A stretch of DNA of 64,000 bases from positions 62,001-126,000 of the forward strand of contig JAFXPK010000001.1 in the NCBI GenBank assembly GCA_017527905.1. The letters run 5' to 3'. Positions 7,726 through 17,513 of the stretch are shown here, piece after piece. The first letter of the stretch is position 1, and each line of letters opens with the position of its first letter. A program made the position numbers and the translations under genes. A model generated the notes under the pieces. That model did no database searches. It was not told where the DNA came from and worked only from the letters and a program-made list of their open reading frames with translations. Origin of the DNA: Paludibacteraceae bacterium (GTDB lineage: Bacteria; Bacteroidota; Bacteroidia; Bacteroidales; Paludibacteraceae).

Positions 7726-10700
7726 ATGAAAACAAAGGATTTTAAAATACTTATAGGAATTTTTGTGTGCCTTTTGTGCTCTGTCACTTCTGTGTATGGA
7801 CGTGTGCGGACTGTTGGCGCTTCGGGCACTGGTTCCGCTTATACGAGCTTGGTTGATGCGGTGAATGCGGCGCAAGCGGGTGACACCCTGATGTTGCTCA
7901 GTGATGTGACGTTGGATGAGAATCTTAGTTTTTCCAAGAGCGTGGTGGTGATGTCGAGGAATGGCAATGCCATAAAAAGAAAATCCGTTAGTATAATTTG
8001 GGATCTGATACACCTCTATAACACATCCATATACATTAATGGAGGCATTGAGGTGGTCTTTTCGAACATTGTGCTTGACTCCGACAATTTAAGTTCCTCG
8101 TCAGGCTTCATCACCTATAACCATTTTGTTTCTGTCAATAGCGGTGCGGTTCTGAGACTTAACCGTACGGTTATCCGGAATAGTACGGGTGGCGCTCCTC
8201 TTGCGGTGTCGGGTACTGTTATAGGTGGTTTGGTTACAGGAAATACCTCTTCGGATTCTGAAGTCGGTGTCGTGTTGGTCAATTCCGAAGGTCTGTTGGT
8301 CAATATGGTTATCGCCTCGAACGTATTGAACAGATCGAATGTCTCGGCTGTTAACCTGAATGGCGGTAATATGCTGAACTGTACGGTGATTAATAATAAC
8401 AGCAGTTCGGGATTCTCGCCTAACCGTTATGCGGTCAACTCATCCAACAATGGTTGCAAGATTACCAACTGCGTCATTTATGGGAACGGTGGTGCCATCC
8501 TTAACAGGGCTAGCGTGACCTATTCCTGCGTTCAGGGTGGGTATGCGGGTGCAGGTAATATCTCCGCCAATCCGCTTCTGAACTCAGATTACACATTGAG
8601 GGATGGTTCTCCTTGTGTGGATGCGGGTAGCAACCGTGCGATTTCAGGTGTGACGGATTTCGATTATTTCGGTAAGGCCCGTATTAATGGGCTAGCTGTC
8701 GATATGGGTGCCACTGAGAAGCCCCGCAGCTATTGTGAACGCACCGATTCCCACCTCTCTTGTGGCGAACCGTTTGTGTGGATTGACGGTAAAACCTATA
8801 CGGAAAGCAACCATACGGCTTTGGACACGATCCTTGGATATGGCGATTGTGACACGATTGTCTCCCTTGACCTCACATATTACCCTCCTGTCGACAAATC
8901 TTCTTTGTCTGATGGGGATGTGAATAAGATTGATTGCTCGGGTGAGGAGGTGACCTTCTCGTTCGACCCTAGTGCTAGCGGACGTACCTCATTCCAATGG
9001 TTGAACCCGTCTGGTGGGGTGGTGGGTACTTCCAGTTCATATACGGCGACGGTCGGAACCCATGATGTGGAGTATCTGTTCGTTGCTTCCGCTCCTAGTG
9101 GCGCATGTCCTGACACCACGATATTCAGGGCTTTGCTTAATTATGATTTCTTTGTGCAGAATCTTGCCAACGCTTCGGTGGATAGTGCCCCGAACAACGG
9201 ATGCCTTTTGAAGAATCTTGATTTGAGCTATTATAAACCGACGATCTCCTATTGTTCTAGCATGGGACGGGACACTTCCTACCTGTATCGCTTGAACAAT
9301 GGTTCGTGGGTTGATTTCGAGACGGCCCCGATTCTGTCGGATGTCGCTTCCGGAGATGAGATCCGTTGGCATGTGACGGTACGCACCTATGATGGAGACG
9401 TCTTGGAGGATGAGACCCCTGATCCTATCGTTGTCCATCTGTGGGACGATCAGAAACCGGAGCTCATATGTGACGATATATCCAAAGGGAAACGCACATT
9501 TGCCGTGGCCGATTCTATCGGTGGAGTTGTGCCTTGCTCCGTCTCGTTGCAAGATGTGCTTTCCGCCGCTTCCGATAACTGCACTTCCGACTTGAAGGTC
9601 TCCGCAAGCCTGGACGGGACAAATTTCATCGATTTCAATGGCTTCGATGGAACCTTGAATGTCTTTGATAATCCATCCATTACCGCATATTGGAGGGTGG
9701 AGGATCTCAGCGGACTACAATCCTCTGTATGTGCTGTCTCGTATGAAGTGGAACGTGCCACTTTGCTGAATGGCGAGTATTATGCGATTGTGCGCGACAC
9801 GTTGGTTTGCTCGTTCCCTGTCTCTTGGCATGGACATACCTTTACCAGTGACGGAGAACAGGCGAAAGTTGGGGCTGCATTGTTGACCGTTCGGATGGAT
9901 AGCTCCTATTACAAGACGGAGACGATTGTGAATGCGGGACCGTATACATGGCGTGATGGTAAGACCTATACGGAGAGCACGGAGGTGAACGATTTCCATC
10001 AGCCCAATGCGGGCGCTTGCGATAGCGTGTTCTCTTTGCGCCTGACAATAAAGGAACCGAGCAATTTGAAAATAGATGAGCCTATTTCCCCTGTCGATAG
10101 TGCCATGAATGAGGGGTGTCTTTTGTCCCGGTTGGACTTGGAGACTTTGAAGCCTGGATTCGTCTATAATGCGGATAATGCCTTGGACACTACGGTCTTT
10201 TATCGTGTGAACGGAGGCGGATGGGTGAATTATGCCGGCAATTCTATCCTCACTCAGGTGGAGAATGGCACGAGACTCTATTGGCGTGTGGATATCACGG
10301 CCGATGACCAGAGCATTGTGACGGACGAGACGGTCAATCCTCAGGTGATTCGTGTGAATGATGTGGCTGCTCCGATATTAGATTGTGATCGGATCTCTGC
10401 CGGCAATCTCTTCGCTCCTGTGCTGGATTCTGTGATGGGAGAGGTGTCGTTCCGCGTTGACCCGGACGATGTGAGGTTGGTGGCTTCAGATAACTGCTCC
10501 TCTAATCTTGCGGTTTTCGTTAGCAAGGATGGCCTTCCGTTCTCAGAATATACGGGCGGGTCATTCCCTTTGAATGTGTTCTCCCAGCCTTCCGCGACGC
10601 TTTATTGGAAAGTGCGTGACGGGGCGGGCAACGAATCCTCCGCATGCCCTATTGAGTACGCAGTGGAGAGAAATACGGAGGTGGGTGCCAAGAAATATGC

Positions 10701-13700
10701 GATTGTTCGAGACACGATACTTTGTGCGGGCGATTTCCCGTTCGTATGGCATGGACACACCTTCACTTACGTTGGTGAAGAGGCTGAGGTGGGTGCCGCT
10801 TTGTTGTCGGTACATGTGGACAGTTCTTTCTTCGTGGAGGAAAATGTCATGACGATGGAACCTTACACGTGGAGGGATGGTGTCACCTATACCGAGAGCG
10901 TGCGAGTGGATGGTTTCCATAAGCCGAATGCGGAAGGTTGTGATAGTGTCTTCGCCTTGAATCTGGTGATGAAAGCTAATCATTCCTTGGTGATATATGA
11001 AGCCGCGTCTCCTATCGATAGTGCTGCTAATGATGGCTGCAGGTTGCGTCGTTTGGATATGCCTACGATACGTCCTGCGTTTGTATACAGCTCCAACGAT
11101 GCGATTGATACGATTGTCTATTATCGCGTGAATGGAGGCGGATGGGTGAATCTTGCGGACCAGCCTACGCTCTTGGACGTCGCTGATGGTACGGAATTGC
11201 GTTGGAAGGTGGAGATCAATACGCAGGATACATCTTTGTCTGACGAGACAGTCAATCCTCAGGTGATCCGGGTGAAGAATCTTACGGCTCCGGATCTGGC
11301 TTGCGATGGTATATCTGCGGGCAAGCGGTTCATTGCGGTGACCGATTCCGTGAATGGTGCTGTCCGTTTCTCTGTTTCTCCTTCCGACGTGAAGTCTGCC
11401 GCATCCAGCGAGTGCGCATCTTCGTTCGATGTGCTCTATAGCAACGATGGAGTGAACTTTAATCCATACAATGGCCTGACATTCAACTTGGATGTCTTCA
11501 CGCAAACCGACAGGACGTTGTATTGGAAGGTGAAGGACGAGTCAGGTAATGTGTCCGATGCTTGCGCAGTTGATTATTCCGTTGAACGTGCGACGGAGAG
11601 GAATGGCAAGATGTATGCGATTGTGCGGGATACGTTTGTATGTGCGAACTCCTTCCCTGTCACGTGGCATGGACATGTGTTCAATGCCGCTGGCGAGTCT
11701 GCTGAGATAGGAGCCGCCTTGCTTTCCGCACGGATTGATAGCTCATATTACAGGTACGACACGTTGATTGTCTGTAACTCATCAAGCTATTTGTGGCGGG
11801 ATGGGAAGTCGTATAGCAGCGGTTCTTCCTATGACCTTTCGTATACGGTAGACAATGGCCCGGATCGTTGTGATTCGGTTGTCTTTGTGCATCTCTCCGT
11901 TTTTGCCAAGGTGAATAAGCGGATTGCGGACACCATCTATTCCGAGGGATGTTATGGAGATCCTTTCCGTATGGGTTATACTCAGTCTGGGCAACACACC
12001 GAGTATGCTTGGTATGAGCAGGGTGTGCTTCAGCATGGAGAGGACTGGGATGGTAAGACAAGGGTGACCATGTACTATAGCGGTCATGACAACTATCAGT
12101 ATATGTTGATTACGACGGCGAAGGGCGGGTATTGCCCGGACACGACCGTATACGTGACGAATTCCACCCATGACATAGAGTCTGACGAGGTGAAGTCTTT
12201 GGTGATGTTCGCGGGGGATAGTTGCAAGGCGAGAGTTCGTATAAGGGATTATATGCCAGGCTTCATTGATAGATGTTCGTATGATTATGCGGATACGTTG
12301 TGTGCGTATCGAATCAATCATGGTATCGTGCAATATGCTTCGGCTGATGATTATTACGATTTTGTTGATGGTGATTCCATCTCATGGCGCGTGGGTATCG
12401 TCGCGAATGATGGCCTCACATACACGGTAAGCAATCCGGACTTCTATCAGCAGGTGAGGGTCTTGGACGCTACCGCACCTAGGGTGGATTCCTTGGGTAT
12501 CTCTTATGGTAACCGTATCCAACCGGTGACGGATTCCATCGGGGGGGATGTATTCTTCCGTGTGCCGCTGAGCGATGTGACGGATCATGTGTCCGATAAT
12601 TGTGACGCTGTGACCGACCTCCTCTACCAATATAGTTTGGATGGCGTCACGTATGAGGACTTTAGCGGAATTGCTTTTAAACTGAATGTCTATGACTCTC
12701 CTTCCTTGAAGGTTTACTATGCTGTTACGGACCTCAGTAGCAACACGTTGATTGATTCCGTCCTGTACACTGTCGAGCGTAAGAGCTTTGTCGGGGAGGA
12801 TTCTTTCGCGATCGTGAACGACACGATGGTATGTCCGGGGGATATGCCTTTTGTATGGCATGGAAGGTCTTTTGCCACCTCGGGAACGCCTGTTGTTGTG
12901 GGTGCGGCTCATTTGACGGTCTATACGGATGAATCCTATGAACGATATGACACTGTATTCTCCTGCGACTCTTATGTCTGGAGAGATGGTGTGGAGTATT
13001 CGAGCAGTACGACGGAACCTGTCTTCGTGGTCCATAATGGTGAGGGCGTTTGCGATTCCGTCATCCATTTGAACTTGACAGTCTTGAATCCTTCTTCCGG
13101 TGTGGATTCTATCGTCGTTTGTGTGCGTGAGTTGCCTTATGAGTGGCATGGTTCACAAGTGTCGGGTGATACGACACTGAACTTGCGCAATGTGATGGGT
13201 TGCGATTCCTTGGTTGATGTGAAGGTGGTCGTTTTGCCGATTGCGACGGAGACCATCTATGACACAGCCTGCGGATCTTATCGGTTGAATGATACCGTCT
13301 ATACGGAGAGCGGTGTGTATGAGCAGATGCTCACCTCCACGGTGACGGGTTGTGACTCGATCCTCACATTGCATCTTGTCGTCAATCATCCAACCTATGC
13401 GTCGTTGTCCGATACGGCCTGCGGTTCTTATACTGTGAACGATTCTGTGTACACGCAGAGTGGAGTCTATGAACAGAAACTTCTCTCTTCCACGGGCTGT
13501 GATTCAATCCTGACGTTGAATCTGACGATTTTGGAGACATCCTACGGTGCGGATACGCTTGTCGTTTGCGAAGGTATGCTCCCTGTCAGATGGAAGGGTA
13601 GGTCTGTCATGGGAGATACCGTCATCCGATTCCAGAACGCTGTTGGCTGTGATTCCCTTGTGTCCCTGAAGGTGATTGCGAACCCTGTTCCTGTCGTGGA

Positions 13701-16700
13701 GATCACCGATACGGCTTGTGGCACATATACATTGAATGAGTATGAGTACAATAAGTCTGGCGATTATGTGCAACTCCTTACGACGGAAGGCAATTGCGAT
13801 TCTATCGTGAAGCTTCATCTGACGATCTTGGAGCCAAGCAGTCAGACGCTCTATGATACGGTATGTGGTCCTTACACCATCAATGGACAGACTTACACTG
13901 AGACGGGAGTGTATGAGCAGCGACTGACGGCGGCGAATGGCTGCGACTCGGTGCTCTTCTTGGTGTTGGACATTATCCCTGCGGGTGACACGCTTATTAC
14001 GGAAATCTCTAGTGTTGCCTATCAGTTGAATGATTCGATCTATACCCAATCGGGTATCTATACGCAGCATATCCCGACCTCGAATGGATGTGATAGTATC
14101 GTTCGTCTGGATTTGACCATCGTTGAAGGTATCGTGTCGGAGTGGAGCGACACCACATGTAGTGGCGGAATTTTCTGGGACAATTCCTTGATTAGTCAGT
14201 CGGGCACTTACATCAAACATTATGTGACTGAGACGGGTGCGGATTCCACATCCATCCTCCACTTGACGGTTTTGCCTCCTGTCCAAACCCATATTGTGGA
14301 TACTGCCTACTCCTATTATGTCTTGAACGATTCAGTTTATACGAAGAGTGGTATCTATACGCAGCATCTATATACGAAAGAGAGAAGTTGTGACTCCATC
14401 CTGACATTGACCCTGAAGATCTTGAATTTTGAGAATGGAACGGTTAGGGATACCGCTTGTGACTCGTTTGTTTTGAACGATTCCGTTTATACGGAGAGCG
14501 GTACATATGAGCAACATTTCCTTACGCCAGACGGCAGGGATTCAACGCTCATCTTGGAGTTGTCCATATATCCATCCTATGAGGTGCAGTTGGCGGACAC
14601 GGCTTGCGGTTCTTATCAGTTGAATGATTCCACTTATACGAAGAGTGGTCTGTACGAACAAAGGTTGCAGTCCGTCACGGGTTGCGATTCTGTGATCAAA
14701 CTGGATCTGACGGTTTGGGAGGTGCCGACGAGGGTCATCACCGATACGGTTTGCGGCTCATATGTCTTGAATGACACTGTTTATCGTAAGAGCGGTTCGT
14801 ATGAGCAATTGGTGCCATCTCCGAACGGTTGTGATTCTTTGATCAAGCTGAATCTCACCGTTCTCCCTTCCCCTGTCACGTTGGTGTTCGATACGGTATG
14901 TATCTCCTATCGTTTGAACGATTCGGTATATACGGAGACTGGTATTTATGAGCAACGGTTCACTGCGGAAAATGGTTGCGACTCTATTGTGCGGCTGAAT
15001 TTGATCGTGCTGTCATCTCCGTCCAATGTGGTGTATGATACCGCTTGCGTTTCGTACACGGTTGAGGGCAGTGTCTATACGGAGAGTACGGTGTTGGAAA
15101 AGAAAGTGGATTCTCCGATAGGCTGTGATTCGATCATAACCGTCCATCTGACCATCTTGCCTATTATGAGGGATACGATTTATCGCTCGGCATGCGGTAC
15201 GTACACGTTGAACGATTCAGTCTATACGGAGAGTGGCGTCTATGACCAGACCCTTGTCTCTTCCCTTGGATGCGACTCCATCCTGACATTGTATCTGACC
15301 ATCTTGGAGCCTACGTATGGTGAGGACACGGTGGATATCTGTGAGAACGCATCGTCCGTGAAGTGGCATGGCTTTGATGTGTCGTCCGATACGTCATTGA
15401 CCATTCAAAACTCGCTGGGTTGCGATTCTATCGTCGCTGTCCATCTGAACCGATTGTCTGTTCTGCGGTCGGAGTTCGAAGACACCTCTTGCGCACCGTA
15501 TGTATGGCATGACAAGGAATACATGAAGTCTGGTGATTATGATTATAAACTAGTCTCTTCCTATGGCTGCGACTCCATCATCACGTTGCATTTGACGATC
15601 CTCCCATCTTATGAGATATTCTTGCTGGATAGTGCGGTATCTTCCTACGAATGGAATGGTGAGCGTTATGACTCGTCAGGCATGTATACACAGCGTCTAG
15701 TCTCCGCACAGGGGTGCGACTCCGTCGTGACGATGATGCTGACGATTTTGCCTCCTCCTGAGAAGACGCCGGAGAAGGTGAACGCTTGTATCTCATATGA
15801 GTGGCAAGGCATGACGTTGACAGAGAGCGGTGTCTATTATGATTTGCTGAAGACGGCGGCGGGCGAGGATAGTATCGTCTCCATTGATTTGACCATCAAT
15901 TATCCGAAGTATAGTAAAGATACGATTCATTACACGGTTTGTGAGAATGAACTTCCGGTCATCTGGAATGATTATGAGATCTACAACGACACTTCCAGAG
16001 TTGTCCTCACGACGAGGGAAGGTTGTGATTCGTTCGTCATCTTCCGCTTGAATATTTTGCCGATCTATGACACGACGGTATCCGTCACCACTTGCGATTC
16101 GTTCGAGTGGCATGGCAGGTATCTCTATGAGAGCGGTCTGTATACCGATACGTTGCAATCACTTTTGGGATGTGATAGTATCACACGGTTGTCTCTGACC
16201 GTTAAGTCGTCTTCAGTGACGAAGATCAGGAGAACACTTTGCGAAAGCGAGTTGCCTGTCCGTTGGAACGAGTACGAGTTCTATGGAGACACGCTCATCG
16301 TCTTCCCGAGCGCCAACGGCTGCGATTCCATCATAGATGTGAAGCTCATCGTCAACAAGGAGTATGACCTTGTGTTTAATGAGGTGGCGTGCGGAGATTT
16401 CTATTGGCAAGGTAGACAACTGACCAAATCGGGCACATATGTGGATTCGTTCACTACCGCCGCGGGATGTGATTCCGTCGTGACGTTGAATCTAATCGTC
16501 TCACATCCTTACTCTGTGAGGTTGGTGGATACGACGAAGGCAGGCACGGTCTATGAGAAGAACGGTTTCACGGTGGAGGCCGATCATATAGGCAATTTCG
16601 AGTATGAGGTGAATCTGCTCTCCCAGTATGGTTGCGATAGTGTGGTACATTTATCGCTCTATGTGGATGGCCGTGACATAAAGATCAGGTGGACGAGCGT

Positions 16701-17499
16701 TTCGGGTGGTGCGTCAGTATACTACGGGGAGAAGAACATGAAGAGTAAATTCTGTGCGGGTGACGAGTTCCATCTGAATTATGAGATTCTGAACGGTGTG
16801 CCAGACACCTTCAAATTCTTCTTCGATTCTGAGGGAATCGCACAAGGATTCCGTAATGTCGTGGGAGCTGTGAAGGAAGGTGAAACCGGTTCCATCACGT
16901 TCACTGTCCCTGAGGGGATCGCTCCTGGCACTTATAATGTGAATGCCCAGATGTTTGGAGAAGGGAAGTACAGTAAGGTCGAGACCGTTCCTATCCGAAT
17001 CGGTTACGATGCCCGCTACGTGATGCGGATGTGGAATGATGTCGTAGTGTGTGACAACTCCAGAAACGAGTTTGTCGCTTACCAATGGAGGAAAAACAAT
17101 GTGGATATCCCAGGTGCGACGGGTCAGTACTATTGTGAGATGACAGGTCTTGATGGCTATTATTCGTTGCATGCCATTACGGCGGACAATGACACAATGT
17201 ATGTCTGCGGTAAATACTTTGAGGCGTTGAATGTTCCGTTCACCATCTCCACGTACCCTACATTCTCGAACCGGGGCAAGGTGACGGTTTATGTCCATGG
17301 TGTGGATGAGGCTGACCTTGAGGGCGCAAGGATGTACATTTACACGTTGGAGGGCCAGCTGAAGTATTGGACGGATATTGTGCATAAGGAGAATGAGGTA
17401 TGGGTTACCGAAGGAAGATGTGTTTGTATCGTGATTCTGGCGGATGACCGAAGCGCGACATGTAAATTCATGTCCAAAGCTGCTGAATTGATAAAATAA
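7726..17499 (+). CDS. Giant secreted repeat protein with T9SS-like C-terminus
   Basis: A 3257-residue secreted protein. The start at 7726 puts a signal peptide first (1-25, ending SVYG). Residues 26-331 resemble a right-handed beta-helix closing with a choice-of-anchor-Q-like segment (SPCVDAGSNR, then VDMGATE). One short repeat and an Ig/PKD-like domain follow (about 337-480). Four units of about 300 residues run from 482 to 1792; each holds an HYR-like module (PELICDDI, DNC, DLSG) and two short repeats, and an Ig-like insert precedes the fourth. Residues 1793-2980 are 24 units of about 49 residues with consensus DTACGSY-LNDSVYTESGVYEQ and GCDSI-TL-LTI. The last ~88 residues (FTISTYPTFSNRGKVTVYV onward) look like a T9SS sorting domain. 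The next gene is an outer-membrane barrel. It is probably a surface adhesin or filament; the ligand is unknown. Confidence 0.85.
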   Translation: MKTKDFKILIGIFVCLLCSVTSVYGRVRTVGASGTGSAYTSLVDAVNAAQAGDTLMLLSDVTLDENLSFSKSVVVMSRNGNAIKRKSVSIIWDLIHLYNTSIYINGGIEVVFSNIVLDSDNLSSSSGFITYNHFVSVNSGAVLRLNRTVIRNSTGGAPLAVSGTVIGGLVTGNTSSDSEVGVVLVNSEGLLVNMVIASNVLNRSNVSAVNLNGGNMLNCTVINNNSSSGFSPNRYAVNSSNNGCKITNCVIYGNGGAILNRASVTYSCVQGGYAGAGNISANPLLNSDYTLRDGSPCVDAGSNRAISGVTDFDYFGKARINGLAVDMGATEKPRSYCERTDSHLSCGEPFVWIDGKTYTESNHTALDTILGYGDCDTIVSLDLTYYPPVDKSSLSDGDVNKIDCSGEEVTFSFDPSASGRTSFQWLNPSGGVVGTSSSYTATVGTHDVEYLFVASAPSGACPDTTIFRALLNYDFFVQNLANASVDSAPNNGCLLKNLDLSYYKPTISYCSSMGRDTSYLYRLNNGSWVDFETAPILSDVASGDEIRWHVTVRTYDGDVLEDETPDPIVVHLWDDQKPELICDDISKGKRTFAVADSIGGVVPCSVSLQDVLSAASDNCTSDLKVSASLDGTNFIDFNGFDGTLNVFDNPSITAYWRVEDLSGLQSSVCAVSYEVERATLLNGEYYAIVRDTLVCSFPVSWHGHTFTSDGEQAKVGAALLTVRMDSSYYKTETIVNAGPYTWRDGKTYTESTEVNDFHQPNAGACDSVFSLRLTIKEPSNLKIDEPISPVDSAMNEGCLLSRLDLETLKPGFVYNADNALDTTVFYRVNGGGWVNYAGNSILTQVENGTRLYWRVDITADDQSIVTDETVNPQVIRVNDVAAPILDCDRISAGNLFAPVLDSVMGEVSFRVDPDDVRLVASDNCSSNLAVFVSKDGLPFSEYTGGSFPLNVFSQPSATLYWKVRDGAGNESSACPIEYAVERNTEVGAKKYAIVRDTILCAGDFPFVWHGHTFTYVGEEAEVGAALLSVHVDSSFFVEENVMTMEPYTWRDGVTYTESVRVDGFHKPNAEGCDSVFALNLVMKANHSLVIYEAASPIDSAANDGCRLRRLDMPTIRPAFVYSSNDAIDTIVYYRVNGGGWVNLADQPTLLDVADGTELRWKVEINTQDTSLSDETVNPQVIRVKNLTAPDLACDGISAGKRFIAVTDSVNGAVRFSVSPSDVKSAASSECASSFDVLYSNDGVNFNPYNGLTFNLDVFTQTDRTLYWKVKDESGNVSDACAVDYSVERATERNGKMYAIVRDTFVCANSFPVTWHGHVFNAAGESAEIGAALLSARIDSSYYRYDTLIVCNSSSYLWRDGKSYSSGSSYDLSYTVDNGPDRCDSVVFVHLSVFAKVNKRIADTIYSEGCYGDPFRMGYTQSGQHTEYAWYEQGVLQHGEDWDGKTRVTMYYSGHDNYQYMLITTAKGGYCPDTTVYVTNSTHDIESDEVKSLVMFAGDSCKARVRIRDYMPGFIDRCSYDYADTLCAYRINHGIVQYASADDYYDFVDGDSISWRVGIVANDGLTYTVSNPDFYQQVRVLDATAPRVDSLGISYGNRIQPVTDSIGGDVFFRVPLSDVTDHVSDNCDAVTDLLYQYSLDGVTYEDFSGIAFKLNVYDSPSLKVYYAVTDLSSNTLIDSVLYTVERKSFVGEDSFAIVNDTMVCPGDMPFVWHGRSFATSGTPVVVGAAHLTVYTDESYERYDTVFSCDSYVWRDGVEYSSSTTEPVFVVHNGEGVCDSVIHLNLTVLNPSSGVDSIVVCVRELPYEWHGSQVSGDTTLNLRNVMGCDSLVDVKVVVLPIATETIYDTACGSYRLNDTVYTESGVYEQMLTSTVTGCDSILTLHLVVNHPTYASLSDTACGSYTVNDSVYTQSGVYEQKLLSSTGCDSILTLNLTILETSYGADTLVVCEGMLPVRWKGRSVMGDTVIRFQNAVGCDSLVSLKVIANPVPVVEITDTACGTYTLNEYEYNKSGDYVQLLTTEGNCDSIVKLHLTILEPSSQTLYDTVCGPYTINGQTYTETGVYEQRLTAANGCDSVLFLVLDIIPAGDTLITEISSVAYQLNDSIYTQSGIYTQHIPTSNGCDSIVRLDLTIVEGIVSEWSDTTCSGGIFWDNSLISQSGTYIKHYVTETGADSTSILHLTVLPPVQTHIVDTAYSYYVLNDSVYTKSGIYTQHLYTKERSCDSILTLTLKILNFENGTVRDTACDSFVLNDSVYTESGTYEQHFLTPDGRDSTLILELSIYPSYEVQLADTACGSYQLNDSTYTKSGLYEQRLQSVTGCDSVIKLDLTVWEVPTRVITDTVCGSYVLNDTVYRKSGSYEQLVPSPNGCDSLIKLNLTVLPSPVTLVFDTVCISYRLNDSVYTETGIYEQRFTAENGCDSIVRLNLIVLSSPSNVVYDTACVSYTVEGSVYTESTVLEKKVDSPIGCDSIITVHLTILPIMRDTIYRSACGTYTLNDSVYTESGVYDQTLVSSLGCDSILTLYLTILEPTYGEDTVDICENASSVKWHGFDVSSDTSLTIQNSLGCDSIVAVHLNRLSVLRSEFEDTSCAPYVWHDKEYMKSGDYDYKLVSSYGCDSIITLHLTILPSYEIFLLDSAVSSYEWNGERYDSSGMYTQRLVSAQGCDSVVTMMLTILPPPEKTPEKVNACISYEWQGMTLTESGVYYDLLKTAAGEDSIVSIDLTINYPKYSKDTIHYTVCENELPVIWNDYEIYNDTSRVVLTTREGCDSFVIFRLNILPIYDTTVSVTTCDSFEWHGRYLYESGLYTDTLQSLLGCDSITRLSLTVKSSSVTKIRRTLCESELPVRWNEYEFYGDTLIVFPSANGCDSIIDVKLIVNKEYDLVFNEVACGDFYWQGRQLTKSGTYVDSFTTAAGCDSVVTLNLIVSHPYSVRLVDTTKAGTVYEKNGFTVEADHIGNFEYEVNLLSQYGCDSVVHLSLYVDGRDIKIRWTSVSGGASVYYGEKNMKSKFCAGDEFHLNYEILNGVPDTFKFFFDSEGIAQGFRNVVGAVKEGETGSITFTVPEGIAPGTYNVNAQMFGEGKYSKVETVPIRIGYDARYVMRMWNDVVVCDNSRNEFVAYQWRKNNVDIPGATGQYYCEMTGLDGYYSLHAITADNDTMYVCGKYFEALNVPFTISTYPTFSNRGKVTVYVHGVDEADLEGARMYIYTLEGQLKYWTDIVHKENEVWVTEGRCVCIVILADDRSATCKFMSKAAELIK
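9169..13101 (+). repeat. Four long (~300 aa) protein repeat units
   Basis: Units begin near 9169, 10060, 10981 and 12169. Each starts with a D-S-A-x-N-x-GC-L motif or a diverged form, passes through an HYR-like module and ends in two short repeats (C-x-F-P-x-WHGH-F and PYTWRDGKTYTES). The stretch 11911-12168 is an inserted Ig/PKD-like domain. Divergence at DNA level is high, so the duplications are old. Confidence 0.8.
13102..16665 (+). repeat. Array of 24 short (~49 aa, ~148 bp) protein repeats
   Basis: Counted from the translation. Type A units carry DTACGSY followed by LNDSVYTESG; type B units (numbers 1, 4, 16, 20, 22) instead carry VC-E-LP-W with a shorter strand pattern. Nearly all share GCDS near the end. 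Units 7-8 and 9-10 resemble each other as a two-unit block. Cysteine losses are paired between neighbours (see findings). Confidence 0.85.
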
Positions 17500-17502
17500 A
17501 TT

Positions 17503-17508
17503 AGGAGG
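17503..17508 (+). promoter_or_regulatory. Strong Shine-Dalgarno sequence
   Basis: AGGAGG lies 5 nt before the ATG at 17514, in the 14-nt gap after the giant gene. Canonical Shine-Dalgarno sites are uncommon in Bacteroidota, so this suggests efficient translation of the barrel gene from a shared transcript. Confidence 0.7.
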
Positions 17509-17513
17509 TTGAG

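Noticed and set aside
10561..14292. Several long minus-strand frames across the giant gene
   Set aside because: They mirror the repeats of the plus-strand gene, and none has a signal or known domain.
13102..16665. CRISPR or DNA tandem repeat suggested by ~148-bp periodicity
   Set aside because: Periodicity is at protein level; the DNA copies are diverged and lie in one open frame.
13102..16665. Disulfides within each repeat unit
   Set aside because: This pairing leaves unpaired cysteines in units 7, 8, 9, 10, 18, 19 and 24, whereas pairing first(n) to second(n+1) leaves none.
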